The notes beneath the pieces are model-generated. The model saw nothing but the letters and a program-made list of their open reading frames with translations. It had not been told where the DNA came from and did not search any database. The translations under genes were made by a program, and so were the position numbers. This document shows, piece by piece, positions 12,665 through 23,480 of a stretch of DNA of 64,000 nucleotides. How positions within the stretch are numbered: the stretch's first letter is position 1; every line of letters begins with the position of its first letter. The DNA comes from Adiantum capillus-veneris (Eukaryota > Streptophyta > Polypodiopsida > Polypodiales > Pteridaceae): NCBI GenBank assembly GCA_014529385.2, contig CM043953.1, positions 85,196,342 through 85,260,341 on the forward strand. The letters are read 5' to 3'.

Positions 12665-14821
12665 TTAAGAGATCTCTCTCTCATCCTCGCATAACTCAGC
12701 ATAACTTTCTATATCTATATAGAGCTCTCCGTTTAAACACATATCCTCTGTTTCATTTTGTAGCTCCTCTGCATGCACCCCATATAGAGTAGTAGCATCT
12801 TGATGCTCGTCTGGCACCACCGCAGCGGCTTCTGATTGAGCATCTTCTCTAATCTCCTCCATTGATGCCGTTGTGATTGGCACATGGTAGCCTTCATACG
12901 TCCTTGCACTACGAGGGGCTACCTCAGACACTCTTTTATCGATCCATCAGACGCTGTTTGCGGCCAATATTGCTCCATACGATCCACATTTCTAAGGTCA
13001 ACTCTGGCTCCCAAAGTATCTTTCTTGCCGGTCAGATGGTCCCATAGTAGATTACCCACATTCTTGAATATGTGCATTGGATCGAGCAAGTGATTGATCA
13101 TGAGTCGGGGCCAGTATGGTAACTCGTACCATAGAGATAGTCTCTTCATCCCTGGAGGCAATCCGTCATTGCACATCTCCTTCTGCTCTAACCATGCTTG
13201 TGCAGACATCCTTGGTGGCTCTCTTCCCAAAAAGCCATCGCGTAACACATGATTCTCTGGAAGATACGCTTGATGACCTTCGTAGATTTGCTTCTTCAGT
13301 GAGGGCGCCCTACGTGCATTCAGTCTAGGTCCACATGTTACACATGCTCTGTATCCGCTTGTTTGAAGCCCTGCATGTATACACATGCTAATAGATCAAC
13401 TATGGGACAAAACAAGATTTACAGTGTCTGAGTGAGGAGTGTCAATAGATCACCTGAGCATTCTGTTAGCCCGGGATAGTCATGCATGGTCCACATTAGA
13501 ATGCCTCTGATCAAAGCATTCCGTCGTCCTGTGTGTCGGCTCATATCCACCACCTCTATGCCAATCCACAATTGTTGTAGCTCTTTCAATAGTGGACGAA
13601 GATACACATCCATATTCTCCACTTTATATCGCCTTGGCACAATCAGGCTTAGCCATAGGTGCCCCTTCTTCGTAGTCAACCACGGGGGAATGTTGTAGTT
13701 GACGATGACAACGGGCCATACACTGTAAGATGTTGATCTTTGACCAAATGGATTTACGCCATCCATAGCCAAGCCTAAGCGTAAATTTCGAGCTTCCCTG
13801 GCAAAATCCGACCATGTTCCATCTATATGTTTCCAGGCTGTGCAATCTGCAGGAATTCGTAGCACACCATCCGAAGATTTATTCTCCTCATGCCATGATG
13901 CTAGGGCGGCCATGGACTTACATTCGAAGAAATGCTTGATGCGAGGAAGCAGAGGAAAATGTCGCAAAACCTTTTGTGGAATTTTTGTCCGGTGGAGATC
14001 TACTTGATATCTTTCGGAATCACATTTCGGACACTTCTCCATGTCTAAGTATTCCCCTCTAAAAAGAATGCAGTCATTAGGACAAGTGTGGATAGAATTG
14101 TAATCCATCCCAAGTTTCGCAAAATCTTTCTTGCTTCATCTCGGGAATCTGGCATCACATTGTCAGCTGGTAGTATGTGCTCTTTAAGGAATCTACACAA
14201 CATAAAAATACGATACATTCGTGTGAAAATCTATCAGATCTTTATACATTTAGAGTTTGATTAAAGTAAACTAATTGTAATAGATCACCTGAAAAGCGCT
14301 GTGACGCTAGTGTCACTCCATCCAAACTTTGCCTGCATGTTAAGAAGAACCAGGAGTGCTTTCAATCTAGACATACGTGCTCCATTATACAATGGCGTAT
14401 CGGCTTCACTTTTCATATCATCATAGATAAGCCTTTCTGAATCCATGATCGTCTCGATCATTTCATCAATCTCGGGCTCAAACATTGCCTCATTGGGAAT
14501 GTGCTCTGCATGATCATCCCCCGAGCTGTCAGAGACTACATCTTGTGGCCTCACATATGCTGCTTGACCAAAGCGCCTGCGAACATGTCTATTGGGTTGC
14601 AAGATTGCTGCTTGTTGGCCAGCGTCAGAGTCCGACGAGTTATAATTGGCAACAACTCGACTTATAATAGATGGATCGAACTCGCCAAATTCGCGAACGT
14701 GCTGCAAAGAAACACGTCTTGTCCGTCGCACAGCATGCTTGCATTGATTACAAGGACATAAGACCCTCGTTGAGAGATAGGTGTTTCGGTTGGACAGTCC
14801 CACATCCTTGTCACTACTCAT
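12665..14821 (-). pseudogene. TNP2-like CACTA transposase, truncated and frameshifted
   Basis: Exon 1 (14821-14292) starts MSSDKD and has CPCNQCKH, followed by a GTGATC donor. The acceptor is near 14193. Exon 2 (to about 13456) contains YNSIHTCPNDCILFR, CPKCDSERY, a TWSDFAREARNLRLGLAMDG block and NPFGQRSTSYSVWPV, all diagnostic of PF02992. Exon 3 (from about 13371) has GYRACVTCGPRLNARRAP and LPYWPRLMINHLLDPMHIFKNV. A run that is GGGG in the copy at 6308 is GGG here (near 14115) and shifts the frame in exon 2. After the region near 12935 the usual few hundred C-terminal residues are absent; an acidic 88-residue frame (12665-12931) may be the remaining tail. The protein should be non-functional. 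Confidence 0.85.
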
Positions 14822-14883
14822 AATGAGGATAAAAATCTTATAACCTGGAAAACAAATTTAATATTCTATTGGCATTCTTCGTC

Positions 14884-14925
<42 letters not shown>

Positions 14926-15640
14926 CTCACATATATTCTCTAGTCGTGTCCAATCCCCGCACACCTCGGTCTAGAGGTGCACGGAGATCAGAACCACCGG
15001 GTTATAATCTCGTCTTTATTGGTCAATACCTATATTTGTGGGTACAAGAAATCTACAGACCCACGTCTACATGATACTGCATGTAGTGGACAAAACCCCT
15101 TTGCCTCTTCTCTAGCTGTAGCACTTCAAAGCATCTTAACATCTTTTCACAGTAGATCTTTTCACTGTTCGTCTAACTCTAAACCCTAAACCGTAAGTAA
15201 TTCTTGCGTGGACTCGATCTAACGTAAATAAGCGTAAATCTAAATAAACATAAATCTAACTAAAAATAAACCTAAATCTAATTTAACGTAAGTCTACATC
15301 TAATCTAATCTTTAACGTCTTTTGGGATAGTTTCTTATGACGTTAAAACTCTCTTCTTCTTGTGTGTGTGTGTGTGGTTAAACCTAAATAAACCTAAGTC
15401 TAATCTAATATAACATAAATCTAAATCTAACGTAAATTATGTTATATTAAAAACAAAGAACTAAACTAACAGGGATTATAAGAACCTTAAAACTTATTTT
15501 TCACATAACTCGGCAAGAGTTGGCATTCTCATCACTAAAGATGTGAGAGTTAACTTCCGGCGGTGACGCTGCCTCATCTCCATCCACATCTGAGTGACAG
15601 CAATTGGCCCTTTGGACCGTTCTTGCTCTTGTTACTAACT
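14822..15640. other. CACTA 5' region: CT tract and degenerate CTAAAT repeats
   Basis: A (CT)n run at 14888-14923 lies in the TNP2 leader (GA on the transcribed strand). 14930-15180 is also present in the decayed CACTA at 5180-5420 and is original element sequence. 15190-15480 consists of loosely repeated 'cctaaatctaa' and 'acgtaaat' words, repeated again at 15862-16060. A single 'ctaaaccctaaacc' at 15179 looks telomere-like but is not an array. Confidence 0.7.
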
Positions 15641-15654
15641 TTGAAGTTGCTGTT

Positions 15655-15862
15655 GAATGACTAGAGGTTGTCTAGATGGTCATTGTCGGGGATGTAGTGA
15701 CTCTTGCTGCCGTGAAGATCCACCTTCTTCCCTATCTTCTGAAGACAGTTCACCAGTACTTTTGGATCGACGGAGCCCACCATGAGTGAAGGCAGCAATA
15801 CCCTATATTCCATTGAGGGCTTTCTTCACCCGCTTCATGCAGGCATCACAGTCTATGGAGAC
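15655..15862 (-). pseudogene. Captured HMA (heavy-metal-associated) domain fragment, HIPP-like
   Basis: HMA domains bind metal ions through a C-x-x-C pair; plant HIPPs are small HMA proteins. The minus strand from 15860 reads SIDCDACMKRVKKALNGI, with the C-D-A-C pair at 15839-15850, then a stop. A second frame continues VGSVDPKVLVNCLQKIGKKVDL. Together they follow the first helix and last strands of the HMA fold, with a break in the middle and an in-frame TAG. The fragment sits between the right terminus and TNP2 and is absent from the sister CACTA at 5119, so it was probably acquired by this element. Not expected to make a functional protein. Confidence 0.7.
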
Positions 15863-16069
15863 CTAAATCTAATCTAATATAACATAAATCTAAATCTAGC
15901 GTAAATAAACGTAAATCTAACTAAAAATAAACCTAAATCTAATCTAATTTAACTTAAATAAACCTAAATCTTATTTAACGTAAGTCTACATCTAACCTAA
16001 TCTTTAACGTCTTTTAGGATAGTTTCCTACGACGTTATAACTCTCTTCTTCTTGTGTGTGTGCGCGTGT

Positions 16070-16240
16070 GTGGATGTGTGTGCCAATAAAAAGAGATAAA
16101 TGGTATAACCTTTCTATCACCCATGCCAAGTATGATAGATTGGTTATGCCATTTTCCTCTTGAATAATAGGTCTTGAGTTCAACTCTTCGTCGGCTAGAT
16201 CTTTAGGTCTTTTAATTTTAATTAGTTTCCTACGACGTTA
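16070..16240 (+). mobile_element. SINE-like tRNA-derived element (copy 1)
   Basis: It shares its whole length with the inverse sequence at 52985-53155: 'ggtataacctttctatcaccc', 'ttggttatgccattttcctc', 'aggtcttgagttcaactc', 'tcggctagatcttta' and 'agtttcctacga'. The piece 'gagttcaactc' fits an RNA polymerase III B box (GGTTCRANTCC) and 'tagattggttatgcc' lies where the A box should be. Two copies in unrelated elements (CACTA and the flank of copia E) support a mobile short repeat. A shortened 3' end also occurs at 15318-15345. Confidence 0.6.
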
Positions 16241-16499
16241 AATTAGTTTCTCTCTCTTTCTCTCTCAATGTGTGTGCGTTTTTTTGTTTATGCATGTTTT
16301 CTCTCTCTTTTCCTCTCTCAATGTGTGCGTTTTTTTTTTATGCATGTTCTCTCTCTCTTTTCCTCTCTCAATGTGTGCGTTTCCTCTCTCAATGTGTGCG
16401 TTTTTTGTTTATGCATGCTCTCTCTCTCTTTTCCTCTCTCAATGTGTGTGTGAATTCTTTGTTTATGTATGTGTGTGTGCGTTTTTGTTTATATTTGTA

Positions 16500-16503
<4 letters not shown>

Positions 16504-16574
<71 letters not shown>
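16504..16574. repeat. (CT)n microsatellite
   Basis: About 70 bp of CT. GT runs follow at 16585-16608 and 16700-16737, and a GA run at 16745-16790. The frames across this block (16270-16815 and others) are repeat artefacts. Confidence 0.95.
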
Positions 16575-16577
<3 letters not shown>

Positions 16578-16584
16578 AACACTA

Positions 16585-16622
<38 letters not shown>

Positions 16623-16694
16623 GGGAGAGAGAAAGAGGGGAAGGGAACATGAGAGTGAGGAGAGGGAAGGAGCATACCTGGCTCTCCTTCCTCT

Positions 16695-16738
<44 letters not shown>

Positions 16739-16740
16739 TG

Positions 16741-16795
<55 letters not shown>

Positions 16796-16799
16796 CGTT

Positions 16800-17003
16800 A
16801 CCTGCTCTTGCTTGAGAGCGTCGAAAAACTCAGATCTGAGATCCGAGTTTTTGGGCACTCTCTGTTATTTTTTTAACCCAGCCGGCGTCGCTATGAGCAT
16901 CGCAAATTTACAAGTAAATTTGCGACGCTCATAGCGACGCCAAGAATTTTTTTTTTGAGCGTCGCTGTGTGAGCGTCGCTAATATGAATAGCCTCTTGTA
17001 GTG
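16800..17003. repeat. CACTA right subterminal repeats and terminus
   Basis: GCGTCGCT and AGCGACGC motifs occur in both orientations from about 16885 to 16980, with a small palindrome around 16905-16935 ('gcatcgcaaatttac...gtaaatttgcgacgc'). It ends in CCTCTTGTAGTG. Confidence 0.85.
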
Positions 17004-17756
17004 ATGGTCAATGCTTGCAAACAAATGTCGATGCTCATGATAATATTCTATGTGCATAGCCGTTTTTAACTATGTGGGCTTGGTGAGTATTAAGATTTAG
17101 AGGCCCAAAAATCCCAAAACTCAGTAAAAAAGCTTCTATGATTCAATAGTAAGACACGCAATCAACTCCCTCTTTTGCATGCAAATACAAGGTGCCTCTT
17201 TAGCAGGTACACCTTGAGTCAGAAGCAAGAAAGGAAACTAGCTATACATTCCTGACACTCTGACACACGGTGCTTCTTCTTCTCACACATCTTCTTTGCA
17301 TGCAAATACAAGACACCCGATCTTCGGCAATGGCTACACAAGCAACATTTGTTCTTTTACAAGCACCCTCCTAGATAGTTGTCGTGTAAACCATAAAAAT
17401 CTTCTCTATTTATAGTAAATTAATAGCTTATATTTGTCGTGTTGTTGGTTGTTGGGGGCGGCTATAGCCGTTGCGAGGCACCGCTGCAAGTGGTGAGTTT
17501 TTTACCTTTTGAAGCTAGTTGACAGTGCCAATTAAGGGAGGCATAGCCTTCATGAGGCACCACTGCTGCAACCAGCGGAAGTGATAGTGGGGTCCTAGAT
17601 AAAGCTGCTATTATGCAGCCGAAGCTCGCTATATTGTAACCATGCAGGCTCAAAGTACCATGCATCAACTTTAGCAATGTTTTCCATCACTATCATTAGA
17701 AACCATGGTCGTAGCTGATAACAAATAAAGACCTGTGATTATTGATAACAAGATTA
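17004..17756 (-). other. Element G internal sequence right of the CACTA
   Basis: Mostly non-coding. An ATG near 17706 on the minus strand follows a primer-site-like 'TTGTTATCAG' and opens MVSNDSDGK, which looks like a copia gag start but stops at once. Two related short segments ('gcaccgctgcaagtgg' at 17480 and 'gcaccactgctgcaaccag' at 17560) form an imperfect direct repeat. Confidence 0.4.
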
Positions 17757-17927
17757 GTTGACATGGAAGAAGACTGAGACGAGAGATGAGAGAGGGAGAG
17801 AGGGAGCAAGACGACTCGAGATCTTCGAACCCCAAAGTGTATGGAGAACATACACTGAGTATACATATATAGTGGAGACTCCTAGCTATATATAGCATAA
17901 GTGTGGGCTCTCTATATAGCTCCAACA
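17757..17927 (-). mobile_element. Element G, 5' LTR
   Basis: About 171 bp, ending CCAACA on the plus strand (TGTTGG on the minus strand). It is similar to 8520-8701 over most of its length, including the TATA-like 'ctatatatagcataag'. The CT-rich leader is shorter and more degenerate than in the partner LTR. Confidence 0.5.
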
Positions 17928-17989
17928 CTTTATTCTGGAAACAATGTTCAATATGGTTGATGAGTGCCCTGCCATCCAAATTTTTTTAT

Positions 17990-18190
17990 TCTCGGGCATC
18001 GCTTTAGGCGTCTCTATATAAGTTTATGTAGTGTCACTAAATTAAGAATTGTATGCGTCGCTATATGCATCGCTATGAGCGTCATTATTGAGAGATGCAT
18101 ATCTAGCGATGTTCCCGTTGCGACGCTTTTAGTGACGGTTGTAGCGATGCCGGGGGGTAAGAAAACCCATTGTATTTTTGTCGCTACAAC
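17990..18190 (+). mobile_element. CACTA 3' subterminal fragment
   Basis: Inverse copies of the 10160-10395 pattern are present: 'ccggggggtaagaaaaccca' corresponds to 'taacccccggcgtcgc', and GCGTCGCTA/TAGCGACG words are frequent. Orientation fits the 3' end of the plus-strand CACTA that starts at 5119. The terminal CCTCTTGTAGTG is missing; family B sequence begins at 18192. Confidence 0.6.
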
Positions 18191-18346
18191 CGTTGATAAA
18201 CCACTTTTGGTTTGTACAAACTAGTGCATATATACATGGTCATATGTACAAAAGGATGTAAATACATGCATTTGAGAGCTTTGAAAAGTGGTTTCATATT
18301 TTAAAAATGATGCAATGTGTCCACAGTGTGAATAGTCGGATTTTTG

Positions 18347-18609
18347 GAATTTTGATGGTTTTTCTTGTATATTTTGGTCACCATCAAGTGCTATTTCAAG
18401 TGTTGATCAACTCGACTCACCTTGTAGTGTCTGCGGGCATGCAAGGGCTTGTAGGTCGAGGCGTTTGAAGTTTGAATCGAGCTTTTGGGTAGAATTTTTA
18501 TTGACCTTTTGAGTGGTGGTGTGTGTGGGTTGAATTTTAAGTGAATTCCTTGTGTGGTGTTGGGTTGTCTAGGTGTGTGAGTGTGCGGACATCGTCTTTT
18601 GCTCCATCA
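18347..18609 (+). mobile_element. Family B LTR1, 5'-truncated
   Basis: Corresponds to the last 260 bp of the full LTR ('tcttgtatattttggtcacc' to CTCCATCA). The junction with the preceding internal end (18346) removes the polypurine tract and about 680 bp of LTR. Confidence 0.8.
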
Positions 18610-18734
18610 TCCTTTGGCAATCCCGCTGGGGAGCAAAAATTTCCGGTTGTGCACCCAAAATTTGAACTTTGAGCAATGATGTATGCATATTTTGGATGTT
18701 GAAGAGAGTTTCATGATGGTGTTTCCATTCCAAC

Positions 18735-19260
18735 CATCAGTTTTCACAGGTTCCGAGGATGCAGACAATTGGCTTGCATCATATGAGTCCGACTTGACAT
18801 GTTTATGCCGTGTAGTTCCAAGTGAGGCGTAAAAGCTTGCAGGTATCAATCTGGTGGTCAGAGGTAATGCAAGAGAATGGTTTGAGGGATTGTCACAAGA
18901 TGATAAAGTGAATTGGGACAAGTTTAAGAGATGCTTTTTGAAGCGGTTCAAGAAGGTGATTCCTCACCAAGATGCATGGAAACAGGTCACTAGTTTGTTT
19001 ATGCAAGAGCACGAGTCTGTTGCAAAATTTTGGTCAAGATTTGATGATGCTTGGAGAGTGTGGAAAGATGCTCTATTGCATGTGGAAGCAATGTCTAAAG
19101 AGGAATTTTATTCCACATTTACAAATAGCCAAAGAATACAGGTATTCACAAGCTTGTTGTGACCAATCCTTATGTTGAAAGTGCAAGATAAAGAGCCCAA
19201 TTTCACGTGTGAAGCATTGAAAACAGCGCTATGGAAAGAGAGAGAGTTGTGAGTTGGTAC
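18735..19260 (+). pseudogene. Family B gag (copy 1)
   Basis: Retrotransposon gag core (PF03732-like): ADNWLASYE, then ARExFEGLSQDDKVNWDKFKRCFLKRF and W..R-type helices to VFTSLL. Gag forms the particle that packages element RNA. The main frame is 18854-19162; a TAA at 18827 breaks the start and a TGA at 19160 the end. The same two halves are seen in the copies at 22005 and 30345. No zinc knuckle follows. Confidence 0.75.
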
Positions 19261-19775
19261 GGACATGAAATTCCCTTTGTCAATATGTGGTATAAATAGT
19301 GTGGATGACCTTTATGTGCATAAAGTCACAGTTGTTGGAGGTGCTCATGCTAGCAAGGATGATAGCTTGGATACAGGTGTGGATACCCATATGCGCAAAG
19401 TCAATGCAAATGAAGTATGTGAAGCAACTTTGGAGACCATGCACATGCCTATGGTGCAAAATGGCAAGGACATAGTAGATGAATGAAAAAGTTTGAGCAC
19501 TAGTGTGGAAGCGAAGATGATGAGACAAGGATGAGACAACCTATGATGGTGACACATCTGATGTTTGTGAGAGTTGGTGCAATGATGTATGGAATGATGA
19601 CATAGAGTCACTAGATCCATTGAAGGATATGGTAGCCTTGCACAAAGAGCAACGTATCTTTTGGAAAAAAGCTTTGCAGCAACATGATATGGATGCTTGC
19701 TTTGATGATGATATGGTAGGCTATGGATAAGGACTTTCTACACCGAGTGAAGATGATGCAAGAGAGGATGATGCT

Positions 19776-20600
19776 ATGATGGTTGATGTGACCTTGGATC
19801 CATGTGCTTTACCAAAGCTGGGTGTTGGGCAACCCTCTAGTGGTTGTGATGCAAAGGTATTGGGTAATAAAGGTTATAGGGATGAGTTCTATGTGTGCAA
19901 GGATTTGATGCTAGTGCCATCTCCAAGGGATGTCCATAATGCTACGTGCCCTCTGGTTGTTAAGTATAAATTTCTTGACGATGGGACAGACAAGGATATT
20001 AAAGTGATCTTTTGGTTGCACGATGATGTAATGGATGCATGTCACATGCTGTATGTTTGGGCCATATTCCTTTATTTGTGAAGATCCTAATTGGCAGTTA
20101 GCGAGTCTTGGGGCTAGTTGTCATGATGAAGACTTGGTTATAATGTGCTACGTGGCTTTGTATGCATGTTCCAGCTTTTCAAGTGGAATATGCCTTCTGT
20201 GGAAGAAGAAGGTGTTGGTGATAGGTTTTTTGAAGAGCATTTTCAATTTTGGAGTGGAGTTGTTAATGCTTGGAGTGATGGTCTCTTGGTCATGAAAAAT
20301 GAAGAGAAATTTTTGCATCAAGGAGATAATGTGAGGTTTATGATTATGAATGGGATAAGCTCGACTCATGAGATGCATTTTGAGGTATTTATGGTTTTGA
20401 GTGATTGTGATAGCTTATGGTGTGACATGGCATGTGCCGACCTTGGGGAAGCTTCATATCATGCATGGGATCCAGGTGGGTGGTGGCATTTTGGAAAGAA
20501 AAAATACGTTTTTACCTTTGATAGGGGTGGTCTGCTTAAGCATGTATTTGGTTCTATGCGGACACATAAGTTTCCCTATGATTCTGGAGGAAGTTGACGG
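19776..20600 (+). pseudogene. Family B accessory reading frame of unknown function (copy 1)
   Basis: I do not recognise this protein. Pieces are open in several frames (19776-20081, 20145-20597). The second contains FEEHFQFWSGVVNAWSDGLL, GDNVRFMIMNG, HEMHFEV, SDCDSLWCD and then HAWDPGGWWHF and FPYDSGG. The same residues appear in internal 2 (22812-23138) and in part in internal 3. A related FDPGG...FPFDPGG ending occurs in element C. It may be a family-specific accessory protein or a captured host segment. Confidence 0.5.
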
Positions 20601-20946
20601 TCACTTTTATAGGTTTTTGTCACTTAATGTTGAGCATAAATGCTCAACTAAGGGTTTGGCAATGATGATAAACCACTTTTGGTCTATACAAACTAGTGCA
20701 TATATACATGGTCATATGTACAAAAGGATGTAAATACATGCATTTCAGAGCTTTGAAAAGTGATTTCATGTTTTAAAAATGATGTAGCGTGTGCAATTGT
20801 GAATAGTCGGGTTTGCGTGACAATAGTTGGGCACATGTACATGCTTGGATAGGGTGTCACGGCCTTGGATATGGTTGTTGGTGACTTCTTTTAGTTAAAG
20901 GGAATGTTTTTAATATATCTTGAATGTAAATAGTGCAAGTGGGAGG
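20601..20946 (+). other. Family B 3' internal region and polypurine tract
   Basis: Non-coding; repeated at 18192, 23195 and 31630 ('accacttttggt', 'acatggtcatatgtacaaaa'). It ends with the purine tract at 20934-20946 directly before LTR2. Confidence 0.7.
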
Positions 20947-21870
20947 TGTGGGAACCCTCGACCCGCCCAAAAAGTTTGGGACATGCAGTAACTATCTATT
21001 TACGGTGCATGATCTGTGGTGATGCGTGCACCACCCTAGAAGTGGTCAGAAATAGATTGTGGAGATGTGGTAAAGTGCTTTAAGTATCGAGGATCAATCG
21101 TAAAAAATTTGGTGAATTATTGGAGTCCTTTTGGGTATTTTTCCATGAAAATTGCTCGTCGAGGGTCAAAACTGGCCAAAACTGGCTCAAAAAAGGTCCA
21201 AAAATGACAAAAAATGGTGTGAAAAGGCTTCAATTTTCCCCATCAGTCACTGTGCCACGAGTGTTCCAGCTGAGTAAGTGTTTTTGAAGCCAGGTATTGG
21301 CACTTTCACCTCTCGGTGTGGGGAAGGAAACAGGGTTCTTAAACGTGGTCTTGTGTGGTCCCACCGTGATTGCGTCCTGTTTTTGAGTGTGTGGAGTGAA
21401 TAAGAGCTTTCTCTCTTAAATTTTGCACTTGGCAGATTGTATGGAAGTTAGGAGGTTTCCATGAATGTGTGTGTGTGAGAAATTTTGCACTTGGCAGATT
21501 GTATGGAAGTTAGGAGGTTGGCGCTACTCCAAAGAGTCCAACAGAATGGATTTTGGTGAAGCTTTTGCAATGGTTTGAGAGAGGCCTTTTGTGGCTGGAG
21601 TTTTTGAGTTTTTGATGGTTGTTCTTGTATATTTTGGTCACCATCAAGTGCGATTTCAAGTGTTGATCAACTCGACTCACCTTGTAGTGTCTGCGGGCAG
21701 GTAAGGGCTTGTAGGTCGAGGCGTTTGGAGTTTGAATCGAGATTTTGGGTAGTATTTTTTGTTGAGCTCTTGAGTGGTGGTGTGTGTGGGTTGAAATTTA
21801 AGTGAGTTCCTTGTGTGGTGTTGAGTTGTCTGGGTGTGCGAGTGTGTGCATGACGTCTTTTGCTCCATCA
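20947..21870 (+). mobile_element. Family B LTR2
   Basis: TGTGGGAACC to CTCCATCA, 924 bp. A local rearrangement is visible: 'cttggcagattgtatggaag' occurs twice (21429 and 21490), replacing the 'gaaggtgccgctttct' segment found in LTR3 and LTR4. Confidence 0.85.
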
Positions 21871-22004
21871 TCCTTTGGTGATCCCACTGGGAGCGAAAAT
21901 TGCCGGTTGTGCACCCAAAATTTGGACTTTGAGCAAAAATGTATGAATATTTTGGATGTTTAGGGAGTTTCATGATAGTGTTGCCATTCCAACCATCAAT
22001 TTTT

Positions 22005-22520
22005 ACAGGTTCCGAGGATGCAGACAATTGGCTTGCATCATATGAGTTCGACTTGACATGTTTATGCCGTGGAGTTCCAAGTGAGGCGCAAAAGCTTGCA
22101 GCTATCAATCTGGTGGTTAGAGGTAATGCAAGAGAATGGTTAAAGGGATTGTCACAAGATGATAAAGTGAACTAGGACAAGTTTAAGAGATGATTTTTGA
22201 AGCGGTTCAAGAAGGTGATTCCTCACCAAGATGCATGGAAACAGGTCACTAGTTTGTTTATGCAAGAGCACGAGTCTGTTTGCAGAATTTTGTTCAAGAT
22301 TTGATGATGCTTGGAGAGTTTGGAAAGATGCTCTATTGCATGTGGAAGGCATGTCTAAAGAGGAATTTTATTCCGCATTTACAAATAGCCAAAGAATACA
22401 GGTATTCACAAGTTTGTTGTGACCAATCCTTAAGTTGAAAGTGAAAGAGAAAGAGCCCAATTTCATGTGTGAAGCATTGAAAATAGCGCTATGGAAAGAG
22501 ATAACGTTGTGCATTGCTAC
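22005..22520 (+). pseudogene. Family B gag (copy 2)
   Basis: Same gag core as copy 1: open at 21939-22175 (ADNWLASYEFD, ARExLKGLSQDD), then broken by TAG near 22172 and a one-base insertion in 'gtctgtttgcagaa' near 22278. Frame 22231-22422 continues to VFTSLL, then stops. Confidence 0.75.
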
Positions 22521-22739
22521 AGACATGAAATTCCCTTGCGTGGATGACATTTATGTGCATAAAGTCACAATTGTAGGTGCTCGTGCTAGCAAGGACGATA
22601 GCTTGGATACAGGTGTGGATGCCCATATGCGCAAAGTAAATGCAAATGGAGTATGTGAAGCAACTTTGGAGACCATGCACATGCCTATGGTGCAAAATGG
22701 CAAGGACATAGTAAATGAATGCAAAAGTTTGAGCACTAG

Positions 22740-23140
22740 TGTGGTGATAGTATTTTTGAAGAGTGTTTTCAATTTTGGAGTGGAGTTGTTAATGCTTGGA
22801 CTGATTGTCTCTTGGTCATGAAAAATAAAGAGAAGTTGTTGCGTCAAGGAGATAATGTGAGGTTTATGATTATCAATGGGATGAGCTCGAGTCATGAGAT
22901 GCATTTTGAGGTATCTATGGTTTTGAGTGATTGTGATAGCTTACGGTGCGACTTGGCATGTGCCAACCTTGGAGAAGATTCATATCATGCATGGGATCCA
23001 GGTGGGTGGTGGCATTTTGAAAAGAAAAAATACGCTTTTCCCTTTGATAGGGGTGGTCTGCTTAAGAATGTAATTGGTTCTATGCGAACGCATAAATTTC
23101 CCTATGATCCTGAAGGAAGTTTACGGTCACTTTTATAGGT
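22740..23140 (+). pseudogene. Family B accessory frame (copy 2), internally deleted
   Basis: Joins the region after gag directly to the FxFGVE/WSG segment, so about 0.7 kb present in copy 1 (19508-20215) is missing. From 22812 it is open: GDNVRFMIINGMSSSHEMHFEV, DSYHAWDPGGWWHF, FPYDPEGS, matching copy 1 nearly residue by residue. Confidence 0.5.
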
Positions 23141-23480
23141 TTTTGTCTCCGTTTGATGCGAGTGTTGAGCATAAATGCTCAAATAAGGGTTCAACAATGA
23201 TGATAAACCACTTTTGGTATGTACAAACTAGTGCATATATACAGTCATATGTACAAAAGGATGTAAATACATGCATTTGGGAGCCTTGAAAAGTGGTTTC
23301 ATGTTTTAAAAATGATGTAGCGTGTGCACATTGTGAATGCTCGGGTTTGCGTGCCAGCAATTCGGCACATGTACATGCATGGATAGGGTGTCACGGCCTT
23401 GGATATGGTTGTTGGTATCGTCTTTTAGTTCAAGGGAATGTTTTTAAGATTTCTTGAATGTAAATAATGCAAGTGGGAGG

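Larger units (their letters stand above)
10141..17003 (-). mobile_element. Structurally complete CACTA (En/Spm) transposon, 6.86 kb
   Basis: Left terminus CACTACAAGAGG (10141-10152) and right terminus CCTCTTGTAGTG (16992-17003) are perfect inverted copies. The flanks are ATG (10138-10140) and ATG (17004-17006), the 3-bp target duplication typical of the superfamily. Subterminal regions are packed with GCGTCGCTA-type motifs in both orientations. Two genes run on the minus strand: TNP2 first, then the Transposase_24-like gene. TNP2 is truncated and frameshifted, so the element is probably immobile without help. It also carries a captured HMA gene fragment and a SINE between its right terminus and TNP2. 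Confidence 0.92.
8520..17927 (-). mobile_element. Element G: old copia-like LTR element, interrupted by the CACTA at 10141
   Basis: Two short LTR-like segments in the same orientation bound it: 8520-8701 (TGTTGACG to TTGACA) and about 17757-17927. They share the long 'ctagctatatatagcataag' region. The flanks are CTTGA (8515-8519) and CTTTA (17928-17932), a 4 of 5 target duplication as expected of an old insertion. On the minus strand the right LTR is 5': it is followed by decayed 'TTGTTATCA' sequences resembling the initiator-Met primer site and then an ATG (17706) opening a short gag-like start. Without the CACTA the internal part is only about 2.2 kb, with no recognisable polymerase, so it is non-autonomous. 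Confidence 0.5.

Noticed and set aside
15175-15480. Interstitial telomere array
   Set aside because: Only one ctaaaccctaaacc motif; the rest are loose cctaaatctaa words without regular heptamers.
18418-18440. CACTA-type terminus 'ccttgtagtg' in family B LTRs
   Set aside because: It occurs at the same internal position of every B LTR, with no subterminal repeats and no target duplication, so it is ordinary LTR sequence.
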